Shown piece by piece: positions 44,072 to 53,600 of a stretch of 64,000 nucleotides of DNA (positions within the stretch are counted from its first letter, which is position 1; each line of letters starts with the position of its first letter). The notes beneath the pieces were generated by a model. The model was not told the origin of the DNA. It was given only the letters and a program-made list of their open reading frames with translations, and did no database searches. This DNA comes from JAQUBU01 sp036677685 (GTDB lineage Bacteria; Bacillota; Syntrophomonadia; Syntrophomonadales; Syntrophomonadaceae): positions 62,001-126,000 of the forward strand of contig JAVBWA010000043.1 in the NCBI GenBank assembly GCA_036677685.1, written 5' to 3'. The position numbers and the translations under genes are program-made.

Positions 44072-45346
44072 ATGGCTGATTATCGTCAAATGTGGACTGA
44101 CCTGGAAATGGACCTGGAAAAACACGACCTTCTGTGCGAGGCCCTGCCTGATGCTTTTGGGGGCATCTACCTGAGTCAGGAGAACCGGCCGCAAGGTATG
44201 GATTTTTTCGATTTTGTAGTAGCAGAAATCCATGGGGTTCGCCCATCGGAACTAATTGAACACCAGAAAAAAGGTGGTAAAGTATTCGGGACTTTTTGTG
44301 TTTATGTTCCCGATGAGGTAATATTTGCCGCCAAGGCAATTGCTACCGGGTTATGCGGGGGCTCGCAGTTCTGGGTGCCGGGTGGGGAAAAAGTGCTGCC
44401 GGCCAACACCTGCCCCTTGATCAAGGCTTCGGTTGGTGCCCGGCTGGACAAGACCTGCCCGTTTTTCCGCATTGCGGACATGTACGTTGGGGAAACCACC
44501 TGTGATGGCAAGAAGAAGGCCTGGGAAATCCTGGCCAATGATGTTCCGGTACATGTTATAGATATTCCCCAGATGAAACGGACCAAAGATATTGATGCTT
44601 TTGCCGAAGAAATCAAGGAATTTATTAAAATAGTGGAAGATTTCACGGGTAATAAAGTTACTGCTGAGGCACTGGGAGATAGCATCAAGCTTTTGAACAA
44701 CAAACGGAAAGCCCTGCAGCGGCTTTATGCCACCCGCCAGGCAACACCGGTACCGATCAGCGGCAAGGACGCACTGCTGGTTACCCAGATTGCGTTCTAT
44801 GATGACCCAGCCCGTAATGCGCAGATGGTCAACAAGCTTTGTGATGAACTGGAGGAGCGCGTGGCCCGTAAAGAAGGAGTATTCCCGGAAAATGCCAAGC
44901 GCATACTGATTACCGGTACACCCATGGCTATACCCAACTGGAAACTGCATCATATCATAGAGACGGCCGGAGCAGCCGTAGTTGTAGAAGAACTTTGCAC
45001 CGGGACCCGCTACTTTGAGAATTTGGTTGATGAAAGTGCAACTACTCTGGATGGGCAGATAAAAGCCCTGGCGGAACGCTATATGAAGACCAACTGCGCC
45101 TGTTTTACACCCAATCCGGGTAGAATAGACGATATAGTCCGGTTGGCCGGTGAATATAAAGTTGATGGAGTTATTGATTTTAATCTGCAGTTCTGTGGAC
45201 TATATTCCACCGAGAGTTATTTGATAAAACAAGCTTTGGATGCACAGGGAATTCCCTTGCTGCATATCGAAACCGATTACAGTGAGCAGGACTTTGAACA
45301 ATTGCGGACCCGAGTGGAAGCATTTTTGGAAATGCTGGGGAAGTAG
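44072..45346 (+). CDS. 2-hydroxyacyl-CoA dehydratase-family (double-cubane cluster type) protein 2
   Basis: A 424-residue paralogue of the protein at 41881. It has an extra N-terminal helical part of about 60 residues, then KVFGTFCVYVPDEVIFAAKA, ATGLCGGSQFWVPGGEKVLP, NTCPLIKASVGARLDKTCPF and VGETTCDGKKKAWE. The C-terminal half has TPNPGRIDDIVRLAGEYKVD and ends IETDYSEQDFEQLRTRVEAF. GGGAGGG precedes the ATG. It differs from paralogue 1 at the first Cys pair (CVYVP in place of CGYCP), so their cluster environments or substrates may differ. The activator gene lies 105 bases upstream and a DUF3343 gene follows by eight bases. Confidence 0.85.
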   Translation: MADYRQMWTDLEMDLEKHDLLCEALPDAFGGIYLSQENRPQGMDFFDFVVAEIHGVRPSELIEHQKKGGKVFGTFCVYVPDEVIFAAKAIATGLCGGSQFWVPGGEKVLPANTCPLIKASVGARLDKTCPFFRIADMYVGETTCDGKKKAWEILANDVPVHVIDIPQMKRTKDIDAFAEEIKEFIKIVEDFTGNKVTAEALGDSIKLLNNKRKALQRLYATRQATPVPISGKDALLVTQIAFYDDPARNAQMVNKLCDELEERVARKEGVFPENAKRILITGTPMAIPNWKLHHIIETAGAAVVVEELCTGTRYFENLVDESATTLDGQIKALAERYMKTNCACFTPNPGRIDDIVRLAGEYKVDGVIDFNLQFCGLYSTESYLIKQALDAQGIPLLHIETDYSEQDFEQLRTRVEAFLEMLGK

Positions 45347-45354
45347 GTCTTATA

Positions 45355-45618
45355 TTGGCAGCGCCTGATTATAAACACTACATTCTTTTTCCCAATCATA
45401 ATGAAGGCTTGCGGTTAAACCATATTTTGAAAGAGCGAGGAATAAGGAACACTATTTCGCCGACTCCCCGGGCCGCCAGCAAAAGCTGCGGGATATCGCT
45501 GATCGTGGCTGAAGGAGATATCGAGCTGATCAGACAGATCATCAATGAAAAGCATATAAGCATTGAAGAGATTATAGCGCTTCCAGTCAAAAAACAGTGG
45601 AAATACCGGGGCTGCTGA
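45355..45618 (+). CDS. DUF3343 protein
   Basis: An 87-residue protein of the DUF3343 family: HYILFPNHNEGLRLNHILKE, SPTPRAASKSCGISLIVAEG and a C-terminal Cys (YRGC). DUF3343 proteins are often annotated as putative Se/S carriers and commonly sit beside YjiL/YjiM-type genes, as here. A TTG start at 45355 follows AGTAGG. The two Cys residues (one in KSCG, one at the very end) fit a persulfide or thiol carrier role, but this is not proven. It is the last gene of the dehydratase block and is followed by a terminator-like stem. Confidence 0.8.
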   Translation: MAAPDYKHYILFPNHNEGLRLNHILKERGIRNTISPTPRAASKSCGISLIVAEGDIELIRQIINEKHISIEEIIALPVKKQWKYRGC

Positions 45619-45641
45619 TTAAAGTATTAATTATCGTGAAG

Positions 45642-45674
45642 AAGTCCGGAACACTGGGAGTTGGTCCGGACTTT
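45642..45674 (+). terminator. Terminator-like stem after the dehydratase block
   Basis: AAGTCCGGA and TCCGGACTT form a perfect nine-pair stem with a 14-base loop, followed by a short T run. It also works in the opposite sense, which fits the convergent genes on either side. The bases to 45772 hold no gene. Confidence 0.65.
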
Positions 45675-45772
45675 GAGAAATGTTCCTAATAACCCATTGC
45701 AATACAATCCTCATATTTGGCTATTAGAGATGCACTAGCAAATCTCTTCTAGCCTATTTTTTTTCCGGCGGT

Positions 45773-45906
45773 TTTAAGCATCGGAAGGAACTGCGGAGCA
45801 GTATCAACACACCGCAGCAACGAAGCGGGGGATCAGAACCCGCCTCTGTTTTATTAATAGAACTCCGATCGTTTAAAGAGGAAGGAGACATCTTTTCGCC
45901 CCGTTA
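45773..45906 (-). repeat. Structured repeat R9, short form, minus strand
   Basis: Read on the minus strand it begins TAACGGGGCG, where TAA is the stop codon of the zinc-ribbon gene, and ends GCTTAAA. In its outer stem two positions have changed so that both remain paired as G-U. It follows the sense of the minus-strand operon. Confidence 0.9.
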
Positions 45907-46059
45907 TTTGGGCATAAAGCGGTGACCACAGAATCTACAGGTAACTTCCCGCGCCGGTTCCTGCTTGGAGTACAATTGCTTTTTATGGCATTTGGGACAA
46001 CGGGTATAATGCCTGGTCAGGACATTGATAACCGACCAGATATTGAATATATTAGACAA
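45904..46059 (-). CDS. Small zinc-ribbon protein
   Basis: A 51-residue frame of the minus strand. It starts at TTG 46059, eight bases after a perfect AGGAGG (46068-46073), and overlaps the end of the antiporter gene by eight bases, as coupled genes do. The product has two CxxC knuckles, RCPKCHKKQLYS and VTCRFCGHRFMPK, the pattern of a rubredoxin-like zinc ribbon. It has no recognised partner or function. Its stop codon is the first three bases of repeat R9. The good ribosome site, coupling and Cys pattern make it a likely real gene. Confidence 0.7.
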   Translation of the reverse strand: MSNIFNIWSVINVLTRHYTRCPKCHKKQLYSKQEPAREVTCRFCGHRFMPK

Positions 46060-48034
46060 GCTCAAGCCCTCCTTCGTTTAAAGTGGCAAACTGCAGCAAC
46101 TGGGACTGGGTGCCCAATACGATGATTTGAAAGCTGGGCAGAATGAACTGGGTACTGTGCGGGTTCAGTTTTATGGGGCCTCCCGGTATTCTTACACTGA
46201 CCACGGTACAGCCGGTGAGTTCGCGAATATTTGACTCCCGTAAGGTTTTATTGGCCCAGGGGGAGGCGGGACCAATCGTGAACTCCTTTAATTTGAAGGA
46301 CTCAAGCTTGCTCATATCACTGCCTTCGAGTTCATTAATATTTTTATAATCCCGCACAAAAAGATACTCCAAATAATCTTCAATTTTTTCCAGAGGCAGT
46401 CCCAACTGCATCATCGTATGCCAGATCATTTGCAGGCCGGCTTCGGCTTCGGGGATTACTACTTCCGCAACCCCGGCCTGTAATAGAAGTTCCTTTTCCC
46501 GGTTGTTATGAGCCCGGGAAAGGATAGGAATTTCGGGGTTCTTGACCAGAATGTTCTTAGCTGCCCGCTGGTTGCTGAATAAATCAGGCATTGCCAAAAT
46601 GATCATAATGGCACTTTGGCAATGGGCATGTTCCAGAATAATTTCATTGGCAGCGTCCCCATATAGATAAGGAATATTTTGCGCAGCTAATTCCTTAATC
46701 AGCAGGTAGTCATAATCTATAACCAAAAAAGGAATTTTCATATACTGCAAAGCCCGGCCAATCACATGGCCCACCCGGCCATAGCCGCACAGAATTACAT
46801 GATTGCTGATCGCTGCCAGTGCATCCTCAGGAATCCCGGGATCGCTTTCCGGGAAGAGCCAGTGCAGGAATCTTTTTTTCCTCATAAATTCATACATATG
46901 AGGTGATTGGCTGATGAATATAGGGGTAAGCATGATAGAAATTATTGAGGTAGCAATGATTATATCATAGAGCTGCAGCGGAATAAGCCCCGAATCCAAG
47001 CCCAACTGGGCCATAACAATGGAAAACTCACCGGTCTGCAGCAGCCCCATCCCCGAGTAAAAAGCAATCCGGCTGTGGTATCTGAACAGCTTGACCACTG
47101 CAAAAACCACAATTGCCTTGGCTATAACTATAAGTCCCAGCACCATTAAGGATAATGTCCAGTTGGCGCTTAGATGAGCGGGGTTAACCAGCATACCCAC
47201 AGAAACAAAGAACAGTATGACAAAACTGTCGCGAAAGGATACGATTTTACCAGTTATTTCATGTACATACTCGGATTCGCTGATAACCAGTCCGGCCAAA
47301 AAAGCCCCCAAAGAAACCGAAAGGCCCATGAAATGCGCCAGTGCAGCTACCCCCAGTCCCAGACTCAAGGCCAGCAGCAAGAACACCTCGTTGCTGCTGC
47401 TTTTGGCAGCCCTGTCCATAACCATCGGGATTATCCGGCGGGATAGGACCAGCATGGACAGAATCAGAACAATGGTTTTTAGCAAAGGTAAGGCCAGCAG
47501 CGGCAGGTTGCTTAAGGAAAAGCCTTTTAAGAAGGGGAGAAGGGAAACCATCAGGATTACAAAAATGTCCTGGACAATAAGTATACCCAGCATAATCTGG
47601 CCGTGCACCGAGTTAAGCTCGCCGGAGTCACCCAGGGAACGCATGACGATCATGGTGCTGCTGATGGCGACGACGCAGGCGAGGAAGATGGATTCGGGAT
47701 AAGAGAAGCCCATAAAGCGGGCGGCCAGGGTTGAAACTAAGATGGTGCCGGCAATTTGCAGCAAACCACCCCAAATTGCCACATTCTTGACTTTATCCAG
47801 ACGCGACAGGGAAAATTCCATGCCCAGGGTAAACATTAAGAGGATGACTCCGATTTCAGCCAGTTCATGAATTAAGGCGGCATCGTTAACCAGCCCCAAA
47901 ACATGGGGACCGACAACCGTTCCCCCCAGAATATAACCCACAATGGGCGATTGCTTAAAACGGTCAGCAAGCAGTCCGCCCAGCAAGGCGGCAGTGAAGA
48001 TTATGACGATATCCAGTATTAAAGTAGTGGACAT
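46052..48034 (-). CDS. Cation:proton antiporter with TrkA-type regulatory domains
   Basis: A 660-residue KefB/CPA2-type membrane antiporter. The membrane part (about 1-385) has some 12-13 helices, from ILDIVIIFTAALLGGLLADR through VGYILGGTVVGPHVLGLVND to LLQTGEFSIVMAQLGL. A TrkA-N domain follows at about 410-530 (HVILCGYGRVGHVIGRALQY, the NAD-binding motif), then a TrkA-C domain near the end (GPASPWANKTLRESNIRELT). Such proteins exchange K+ or Na+ for H+ and are gated by nucleotide or glutathione adducts. I choose ATG 48034, which has GGGAGGG close upstream, over the longer frame from 48148 that overlaps pgeF. It lies 11 bases after the pgeF-like gene. Confidence 0.9.
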   Translation of the reverse strand: MSTTLILDIVIIFTAALLGGLLADRFKQSPIVGYILGGTVVGPHVLGLVNDAALIHELAEIGVILLMFTLGMEFSLSRLDKVKNVAIWGGLLQIAGTILVSTLAARFMGFSYPESIFLACVVAISSTMIVMRSLGDSGELNSVHGQIMLGILIVQDIFVILMVSLLPFLKGFSLSNLPLLALPLLKTIVLILSMLVLSRRIIPMVMDRAAKSSSNEVFLLLALSLGLGVAALAHFMGLSVSLGAFLAGLVISESEYVHEITGKIVSFRDSFVILFFVSVGMLVNPAHLSANWTLSLMVLGLIVIAKAIVVFAVVKLFRYHSRIAFYSGMGLLQTGEFSIVMAQLGLDSGLIPLQLYDIIIATSIISIMLTPIFISQSPHMYEFMRKKRFLHWLFPESDPGIPEDALAAISNHVILCGYGRVGHVIGRALQYMKIPFLVIDYDYLLIKELAAQNIPYLYGDAANEIILEHAHCQSAIMIILAMPDLFSNQRAAKNILVKNPEIPILSRAHNNREKELLLQAGVAEVVIPEAEAGLQMIWHTMMQLGLPLEKIEDYLEYLFVRDYKNINELEGSDMSKLESFKLKEFTIGPASPWANKTLRESNIRELTGCTVVSVRIPGGPIKLNPHSTQFILPSFQIIVLGTQSQLLQFATLNEGGLELV

Positions 48035-48045
48035 AAACCCTCCCT

Positions 48046-48861
48046 TTAATATTGCAAGCCAATAAACGCCCCCATACGCCCGGTGTTTCCATTTTCGCGG
48101 CGGTAGGAGTAAAACAGTTCCGGATGACAGGAAGTACATAAATCGCAAAAGCTTATATTTTCCGCCGGGCAGCCGGATTCGATAAGAGTTTGGCAGATGG
48201 TGCTTTTCAAGTCCCAGGTTATGCGGTTGGGTTCTGCATAAATTATATCATTAAATGAAGGAAATTCCTGTTGAACCCGGTCTGCGAGTTCGGCTGCAAT
48301 ATTAAAGCAGCAGGATTCTATGCCCGGTCCGATAAGAACTTCAATATCTTCCGGTTGGCTGCCGCAAGCCTCTTGCATTTTCTCCAGGGTGGCCCGGGCG
48401 ATCCGGCCCATGGTTCCCTTCCACCCGCTGTGGGCTACTGCAATCATTCTTTGCTTGGGAGCAAAAAAGAAAACCGGAAAACAATCGGCATAAAAAGTAG
48501 CCAGGATCAACCCTGGCGTGTGGCAGACCATGGCATCGCAGTCCGGCAGGGCTGAAGCCAGATCCTCTGCCCCAAGCCCGGCCATCTTCCGATCAACCAG
48601 GATTACATTTGCGGAGTGTACTTGCTGGCAGCATGTCAACTGCCTTAAATCACTGGAAAAAGCTCGCATAAGTTTCCTGCGGTTTTCAATGACCGTTTCT
48701 TTTTGGTCGCCCACATGCAGACCCATGTTCAAAGACTTGTAAGGCGGGTCGCTGTGACCTCCCAGGCGGGAGGTAAAGGCAATATTTACCCCCTGGGCAG
48801 CCCATGCGGGAATAGTGATATATGTGATTTCCTCAAATTTTTCCCAAGTCCAGTTTGGCAT
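48046..48861 (-). CDS. pgeF: Purine nucleosidase/polyphenol oxidase-like protein (YfiH/PgeF, laccase domain)
   Basis: A 271-residue member of the DUF152/YfiH family, zinc enzymes reported to act on peptidoglycan precursors carrying the wrong amino acid or on purine nucleosides. Metal ligands are in QQVHSANVILVD (His), ILATFYADCFPVFF (Cys) and AVAHSGWKGTMGR (His). Also typical are GPGIESCCFNI and FYSYRRENGNTGRMGAF at the C-terminus. GAGGATG precedes the ATG. It is the first gene of the minus-strand operon, followed by the antiporter and the zinc-ribbon gene. The precise substrate cannot be read from sequence. Confidence 0.9.
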   Translation of the reverse strand: MPNWTWEKFEEITYITIPAWAAQGVNIAFTSRLGGHSDPPYKSLNMGLHVGDQKETVIENRRKLMRAFSSDLRQLTCCQQVHSANVILVDRKMAGLGAEDLASALPDCDAMVCHTPGLILATFYADCFPVFFFAPKQRMIAVAHSGWKGTMGRIARATLEKMQEACGSQPEDIEVLIGPGIESCCFNIAAELADRVQQEFPSFNDIIYAEPNRITWDLKSTICQTLIESGCPAENISFCDLCTSCHPELFYSYRRENGNTGRMGAFIGLQY

Positions 48862-48921
48862 TTGTTCATCCTCACAATTTAACGTAAAATAAGGGATGCA
48901 AGCTGTTTGTTAATATATATT

Positions 48922-48951
48922 ACTATACCCGACCCCCTGTCCGCAGTGCAA
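48922..48951 (-). promoter_or_regulatory. Candidate promoter of the pgeF-kefB operon
   Basis: On the minus strand TTGCAC (48946-48951) and TATAGT (48922-48927) are 18 bases apart, about 60 bases before the pgeF start. The region lies between divergent genes and is only about 100 bases long. Confidence 0.45.
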
Positions 48952-48963
48952 AAGGCTTGTTAA

Positions 48964-49866
48964 ATGCGGAGGTTGAGGGAGGTATTGGGGTTTAAAGGGG
49001 TTTTTCCGGTGCTGACCAGTAGTGAAGTTGCCGCCAAATATAAAATCAGCAACCGCCAGGTTAATGACTTGCTTGCTTATGGGTACTTAAATGTAGCCCG
49101 GGTCTTGCGCCATCATAAAAGGGGTGTGGCCTTACTTTTTTCGGAAAGCGAGTTGGAGCGTCTGGATATTCCTTCATTATTGGCGGAAATTAAAGATAAG
49201 AAAAAGGACCCAAAAAAATCCGCCAATCCAACCGAGATTAGGAATCTGTTAAAAGCCTTCAATTATTATGACCGTTTTATGGAGGATGTGGAGCATTATC
49301 CTGAAGCCGAGATTTTAAAAATCTGTTTCTATCTTTTCCATTTTAATCATTATGCTAAAACCTACTCTGATTTGAGTAAGAATTTGTATAACCTTAAAAG
49401 CCAGGTGCTTAAAAAAATGTACCAGGAGAATCAAGGGGTAATAACGGCATCTTACCTGCAAGGGCCGGACCGCCAACGGGTTTGGCTCTGTGAGGATTGC
49501 AAAGAAGCTTCACGGGCGGCAGGTATGTCGTATAACCATTATATCAGAAGTGAATCCTATTGCCCCAAATGTGAAGTACAAATCCTGGAACGGGAGTATT
49601 ATTCCCTGGTGGAGTTTTGCTTGAAAGTGGGGGATTATCGTTTTGTTTTTCATACCCCCCGCTCCCTGGCGGCGGGATGGATGAAAGATATGCGGGAACT
49701 GCCCCAGGGAACCCGGAAGGCAGATCACTACCAGGATAGGATGTACCTCTATGGCCGGGCTATAAGCAATATAGAAGAAAAAGCCTTTCCGCTGGTGATG
49801 TTGAAAGACAAACTTATGGCTTATCTGAATGGCAGCGGTGAAGCTTCGGCAGACCTGAGCATGTGA
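48964..49866 (+). CDS. Unknown protein with N-terminal HTH and zinc-knuckle motifs
   Basis: A 300-residue protein I do not recognise. Residues about 17-65 look like a MerR/excisionase-type helix-turn-helix (LTSSEVAAKYKISNRQVNDL, LAYGYLNVARVL, GVALLFSESELERL). Residues about 175-212 carry two CxxC pairs (LCEDCKEA and YCPKCEVQ) suited to bind zinc. The middle is helical and aromatic-rich (FYLFHFNHYAKTYSDLSKNL). ATG 48964 is the longest start with AAAAGG upstream; GTG 49009 would place the start directly before the HTH and is equally possible. It stands alone, divergent from pgeF and upstream of a tRNA gene. A DNA-binding regulator is the best guess. Confidence 0.7.
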   Translation: MRRLREVLGFKGVFPVLTSSEVAAKYKISNRQVNDLLAYGYLNVARVLRHHKRGVALLFSESELERLDIPSLLAEIKDKKKDPKKSANPTEIRNLLKAFNYYDRFMEDVEHYPEAEILKICFYLFHFNHYAKTYSDLSKNLYNLKSQVLKKMYQENQGVITASYLQGPDRQRVWLCEDCKEASRAAGMSYNHYIRSESYCPKCEVQILEREYYSLVEFCLKVGDYRFVFHTPRSLAAGWMKDMRELPQGTRKADHYQDRMYLYGRAISNIEEKAFPLVMLKDKLMAYLNGSGEASADLSM

Positions 49867-49893
49867 TTACGCTGCCGGGTAGCGGGAAGAGAC

Positions 49894-49922
49894 TTGCGGG
49901 GAAATAAAAATCAATGTATAAT
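49894..49922 (+). promoter_or_regulatory. Promoter for tRNA-Ser(GGA)
   Basis: TTGCGG at 49894-49899 and a perfect TATAAT at 49917-49922 are 17 bases apart, 68 bases before the tRNA. Confidence 0.75.
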
Positions 49923-49990
49923 GTCATAGTGTCAAAATGGTGAATGCTTTCCGGTGTGAAAACCGTCGGCATTAGCCAATCATATTTAGT

Positions 49991-50085
49991 GGAGAGATGG
50001 CTGAGTTCGGCTGAAGGCGCTCGACTGGAAATCGAGTAGACGGCTTAAAACTGTCTCGGGGGTTCGAATCCCCCTCTCTCCGCCA
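49991..50085 (+). tRNA. tRNA-Ser(GGA)
   Basis: Complete 95-base class II tRNA with encoded CCA: acceptor GGAGAGA/TCTCTCC, anticodon stem CTCGA/TCGAG around CTGGAAA (anticodon GGA), long variable arm, T arm GGGGGTTCGAATCCCCC. It is close in sequence to tRNA-Ser(CGA) at 9943. Confidence 0.95.
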
Positions 50086-50100
50086 TTAATGAATTACCAA

Positions 50101-50142
50101 GGGGTTTCAGATTTAGATCTGAAACCCCGTTTCATATTTTTT
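50101..50142 (+). terminator. Terminator after tRNA-Ser(GGA)
   Basis: GGGGTTTCAGAT and ATCTGAAACCCC form a perfect twelve-pair stem around TTAG, followed by a T-rich run. A close relative of this stem occurs alone at about 63352. The gap 50143-50404 is AT-rich and I see no gene or clear promoter in it. Confidence 0.85.
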
Positions 50143-50404
50143 ACAAATAGTCGGGTAGGGGTAGCCCCGGGTAGCCGAATTATCAAAAGTTGGCCTAATG
50201 TTAGGTCATAATAATATCAAACAACAATTAATAATTGAGAAAAACGTCCTGCTCTTGCCGGATAAATCAGAAAATATACAATAATTTCGAATATTATTGC
50301 AGGATTAATTTGGTTTAATAGCGAATATCGCAAATAATTCAGGAATTGTTCAAGATTATAGGGTTTATTTGCAGCAATAATCAGCGCCAGACAGATTTAG
50401 CCAG

Positions 50405-50539
50405 TAACGAGGCGAAAAGATGTCCCCCGCTTATTTAAGCGTTCGGGTTCCTATTAAGCAAACAGGCGGCGCGTTCTAATCTCCCGCTTCGTTGCTGCGG
50501 TGTGTTGAAACTGCTCCACAGCTTCTTTCGATGCTTGAA
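50405..50539 (+). repeat. Structured repeat R10, short form
   Basis: Begins TAACGAGGCG and ends GCTTGAA. It lacks the central hairpin block; the outer stem keeps a G-U pair (CGCTTC). It sits 64 bases before cheA, in the leader of the chemotaxis operon. Confidence 0.9.
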
Positions 50540-50602
50540 TTTCACTAAATTTGATTTGGGCTATATTTTCTTGACGTTAAAATCCATTCTTTTTGAGGTG
50601 GT

Positions 50603-53600
50603 ATGCGGGTGCTGAAAAATGAAGAATTCATCCAAAACTTTCTAGAAGAAGCCAAGATCCATGTTGAAACAGTTGAAAACGGGCTGTTAAATATGGATCT
50701 GGAAGCCATAGATTCAGAGCATATCAATACCATCTTCCGGGCTGTGCACAGCATGAAAGGCAGTGCCGGCTTCTTTAATCTAAATAAGATCGTTGAACTT
50801 TCACATTGCATGGAAAACCTGTTTGGGGAAATTCGCAATGGTAATATGAATTTAAACACCGTAATGGTTGATATTCTACTTTCTGCCAATGACTGCTTGA
50901 AGAGCATGGTGGACGATGTTTTGCTCAGTGAAAACTTCGATATTTCAGATCATGTCGATGCTATTTCGAATTTCCTTCAAGGAAGTGCCCAGATCGCTGC
51001 TTCTTCGGACTGTCACATTACTTCCGGTATTGCGGCCAGCCGATATGAAACCGGCAACCCCATGATAAAAGCCAAGATGGATCTAATAGCCGACGCGATA
51101 AAACACGGGCATACATATTACCTGCTGCAAGCCAGGTTGCATGAAGATTTTCTTAAAAACGGCAAAAATCCATTGAAACTTATTCAATCTATCAAATCAA
51201 TCGGACAGTTTATAGATTTTAAAGCTGGTTTTATCGAAACCGAAGATGATCTTGGCGATCTTTTAATGGAGTTTTATTTTACCAGTGTATTGCAAAAAGA
51301 CTTTCTAAATGATGCCCTGGAGATTCCCGAAGATAAGATATTTGAATTAGCTTTTGAATTGGAATCGGAAGATGAAATGGGATCACAAGATGAAGCAACT
51401 GCTGAAGAAGTCCCGGCTGTAGATAAGCCCGGGAAGACAACAGACCCGGATAAACCGGCTGAAAGCGATAAAACCATAGAGACAACGGCTCGAAAAAGTC
51501 CTGCACTTGTTGCTGAAGACAGTATCCGGGTGCATGTTTCACTGCTCAATGATTTATTAAACCTGGCCAGTGAAATGGTCCTGGGCAGAAACCAACTGCT
51601 GCGAACTATGGAAGGACATCGCAAAAGCATAATGGGGATAGATCCGGTTCTGCAAAATATTGATCATATAACTACCGAACTGCAGGAAAAGGTTATGCAG
51701 ACCAGAATGCAGCCCATAGCCAATGTCTTTAATAAATTTCCCCGCATTATCAGGGAGTTGGCCAGAAAACTGGGCAAGGAAATAGACTTGAAGCTGGAAG
51801 GCAGTGAAGTCGAGCTCGACAAATCGATTATCGAGGCAATCGGCGACCCTTTGACGCATTTAATCAGAAATGCGGCTGATCACGGATTGGAGACTCCGGA
51901 TATTCGGGAGAATATCGGTAAGCCCCGCAAAGGCACAGTTATAATGAAAGCTTATCATGAGGGCGGATATGTAAATATTGATGTTATAGACGATGGAGCC
52001 GGTATCGACCCGGAAAAGATTAAGAACAAGGCTCTGGAAAAAGGGCTTGTTTACAACAGCGACCTTGCAGTTATGGGAGAACAGGAGATTTTTCAGCTTC
52101 TATTCAAACCGGGTTTTTCCACCGCGGATAAAATTACTGATGTTTCCGGCCGGGGAGTAGGCATGGATGTAGTAAAGACCAATATCGAGCAATTGGGCGG
52201 GAGTATTGAGGTTTTTTCAACTCTATCGCAAGGCACTACTTTCCGCTTGCTGCTTCCGCTGACCCTGGCCATCATTCCTTCACTTATTGTTCAGGTCGAA
52301 AATCAGAGATTTGCGCTGCCTCAGGCCAATCTGCAGGAAATAGTCAGAATAAAACCGGACCAAATAATACATAAAATTGAATTTATAAATAATGCCGAGG
52401 TCTTAAGATTAAGAGGGGGACTTTTGCCGATTGTACATTTGGCCGATGTGCTGGGTTTACCCCGAACTTATACCGATGAAACCTCGAATCAGAAAAGGCC
52501 GGAAAAACGGAAGACCATTCTTGGTTATGAATTTAGTAATCCTGAGTTGGAAGATGTTGAACATGGGGCTCAACCCAAGATTTATACCAGAAATATTAAT
52601 AAAGTAATTAGAATTTTGGTGATTAAAATTGGTTCGCGGAAATTGGGGATCGTAGTTGATGCCATCTATGGCAGTGAAGAAATTCTGGTTAAACCCCTCT
52701 CTTCTTTCATAAATGATTGCCGCTGTTATTCAGGGGTAACTATTATGGGGGACGGCAAAACAGCATTGATACTGGACCCCGAAGGAATTATCGTAAAAGC
52801 CAACCTCCGGTTTAATGAGGGTAACACTGAAAAACCGGAAATAAACATTGATGAAGAAATAAACAATCTGGGTGAACTGCAGAATTTATTGCTTTTTAAT
52901 TGTTCGGGTCCGGAAACCCTGGCAATTGATTTATTCATGGTCTCGCGGGTGGAGGAGATTGAGGCCAGCGATATTGAACGGATTGGTGACCGGGAATATA
53001 TCAAATTCAGACAGGATTCCCTGCGGGTTATTCACCCCGAAGATTTCCTTCCGATTAATAAGCAGGAAATTTGCGGGAATCGCAAATGCTATGTAATTAT
53101 ACCCAAGCTGGTAACCAATCCTATGGGGATCATCGCAGAAAGAATCGATGACACCATCCAGCAAAAAATTACGCTTAACCAGGAAGGCATTACCGGTAAA
53201 GGGCTGGTGGGCTCAAGTATAATAAACGATAAGATTGTGCTCTTATTAAACATATACGAACTTTTTGAAATGGCTGACCCGGAGCATTATACCACGCACA
53301 AAATCTCTAATAATAATAAGCACCGGGTTTTGGTCGTAGAAGACACCCCGTTTTTTCAAAAGCTGGAAAAGGATTATCTTGAGGAAGCCGGTTATCAGGT
53401 ATTGACTGCTAATCATGGCCGGGAAGCCTGGCAGATTCTGCAGGAGAACCAGGTGGATGCGGTGGTCTGCGATGTTCAAATGCCGGTTATGAACGGATTG
53501 GAACTGGTCAAGCGAATCAGAGCCGACAAAAGCCTGGCTGATTTGCCGGTTATGGCATTGACCTCTATGACTGGAGAACTGCAAAAAAAGGAAGGATTGA

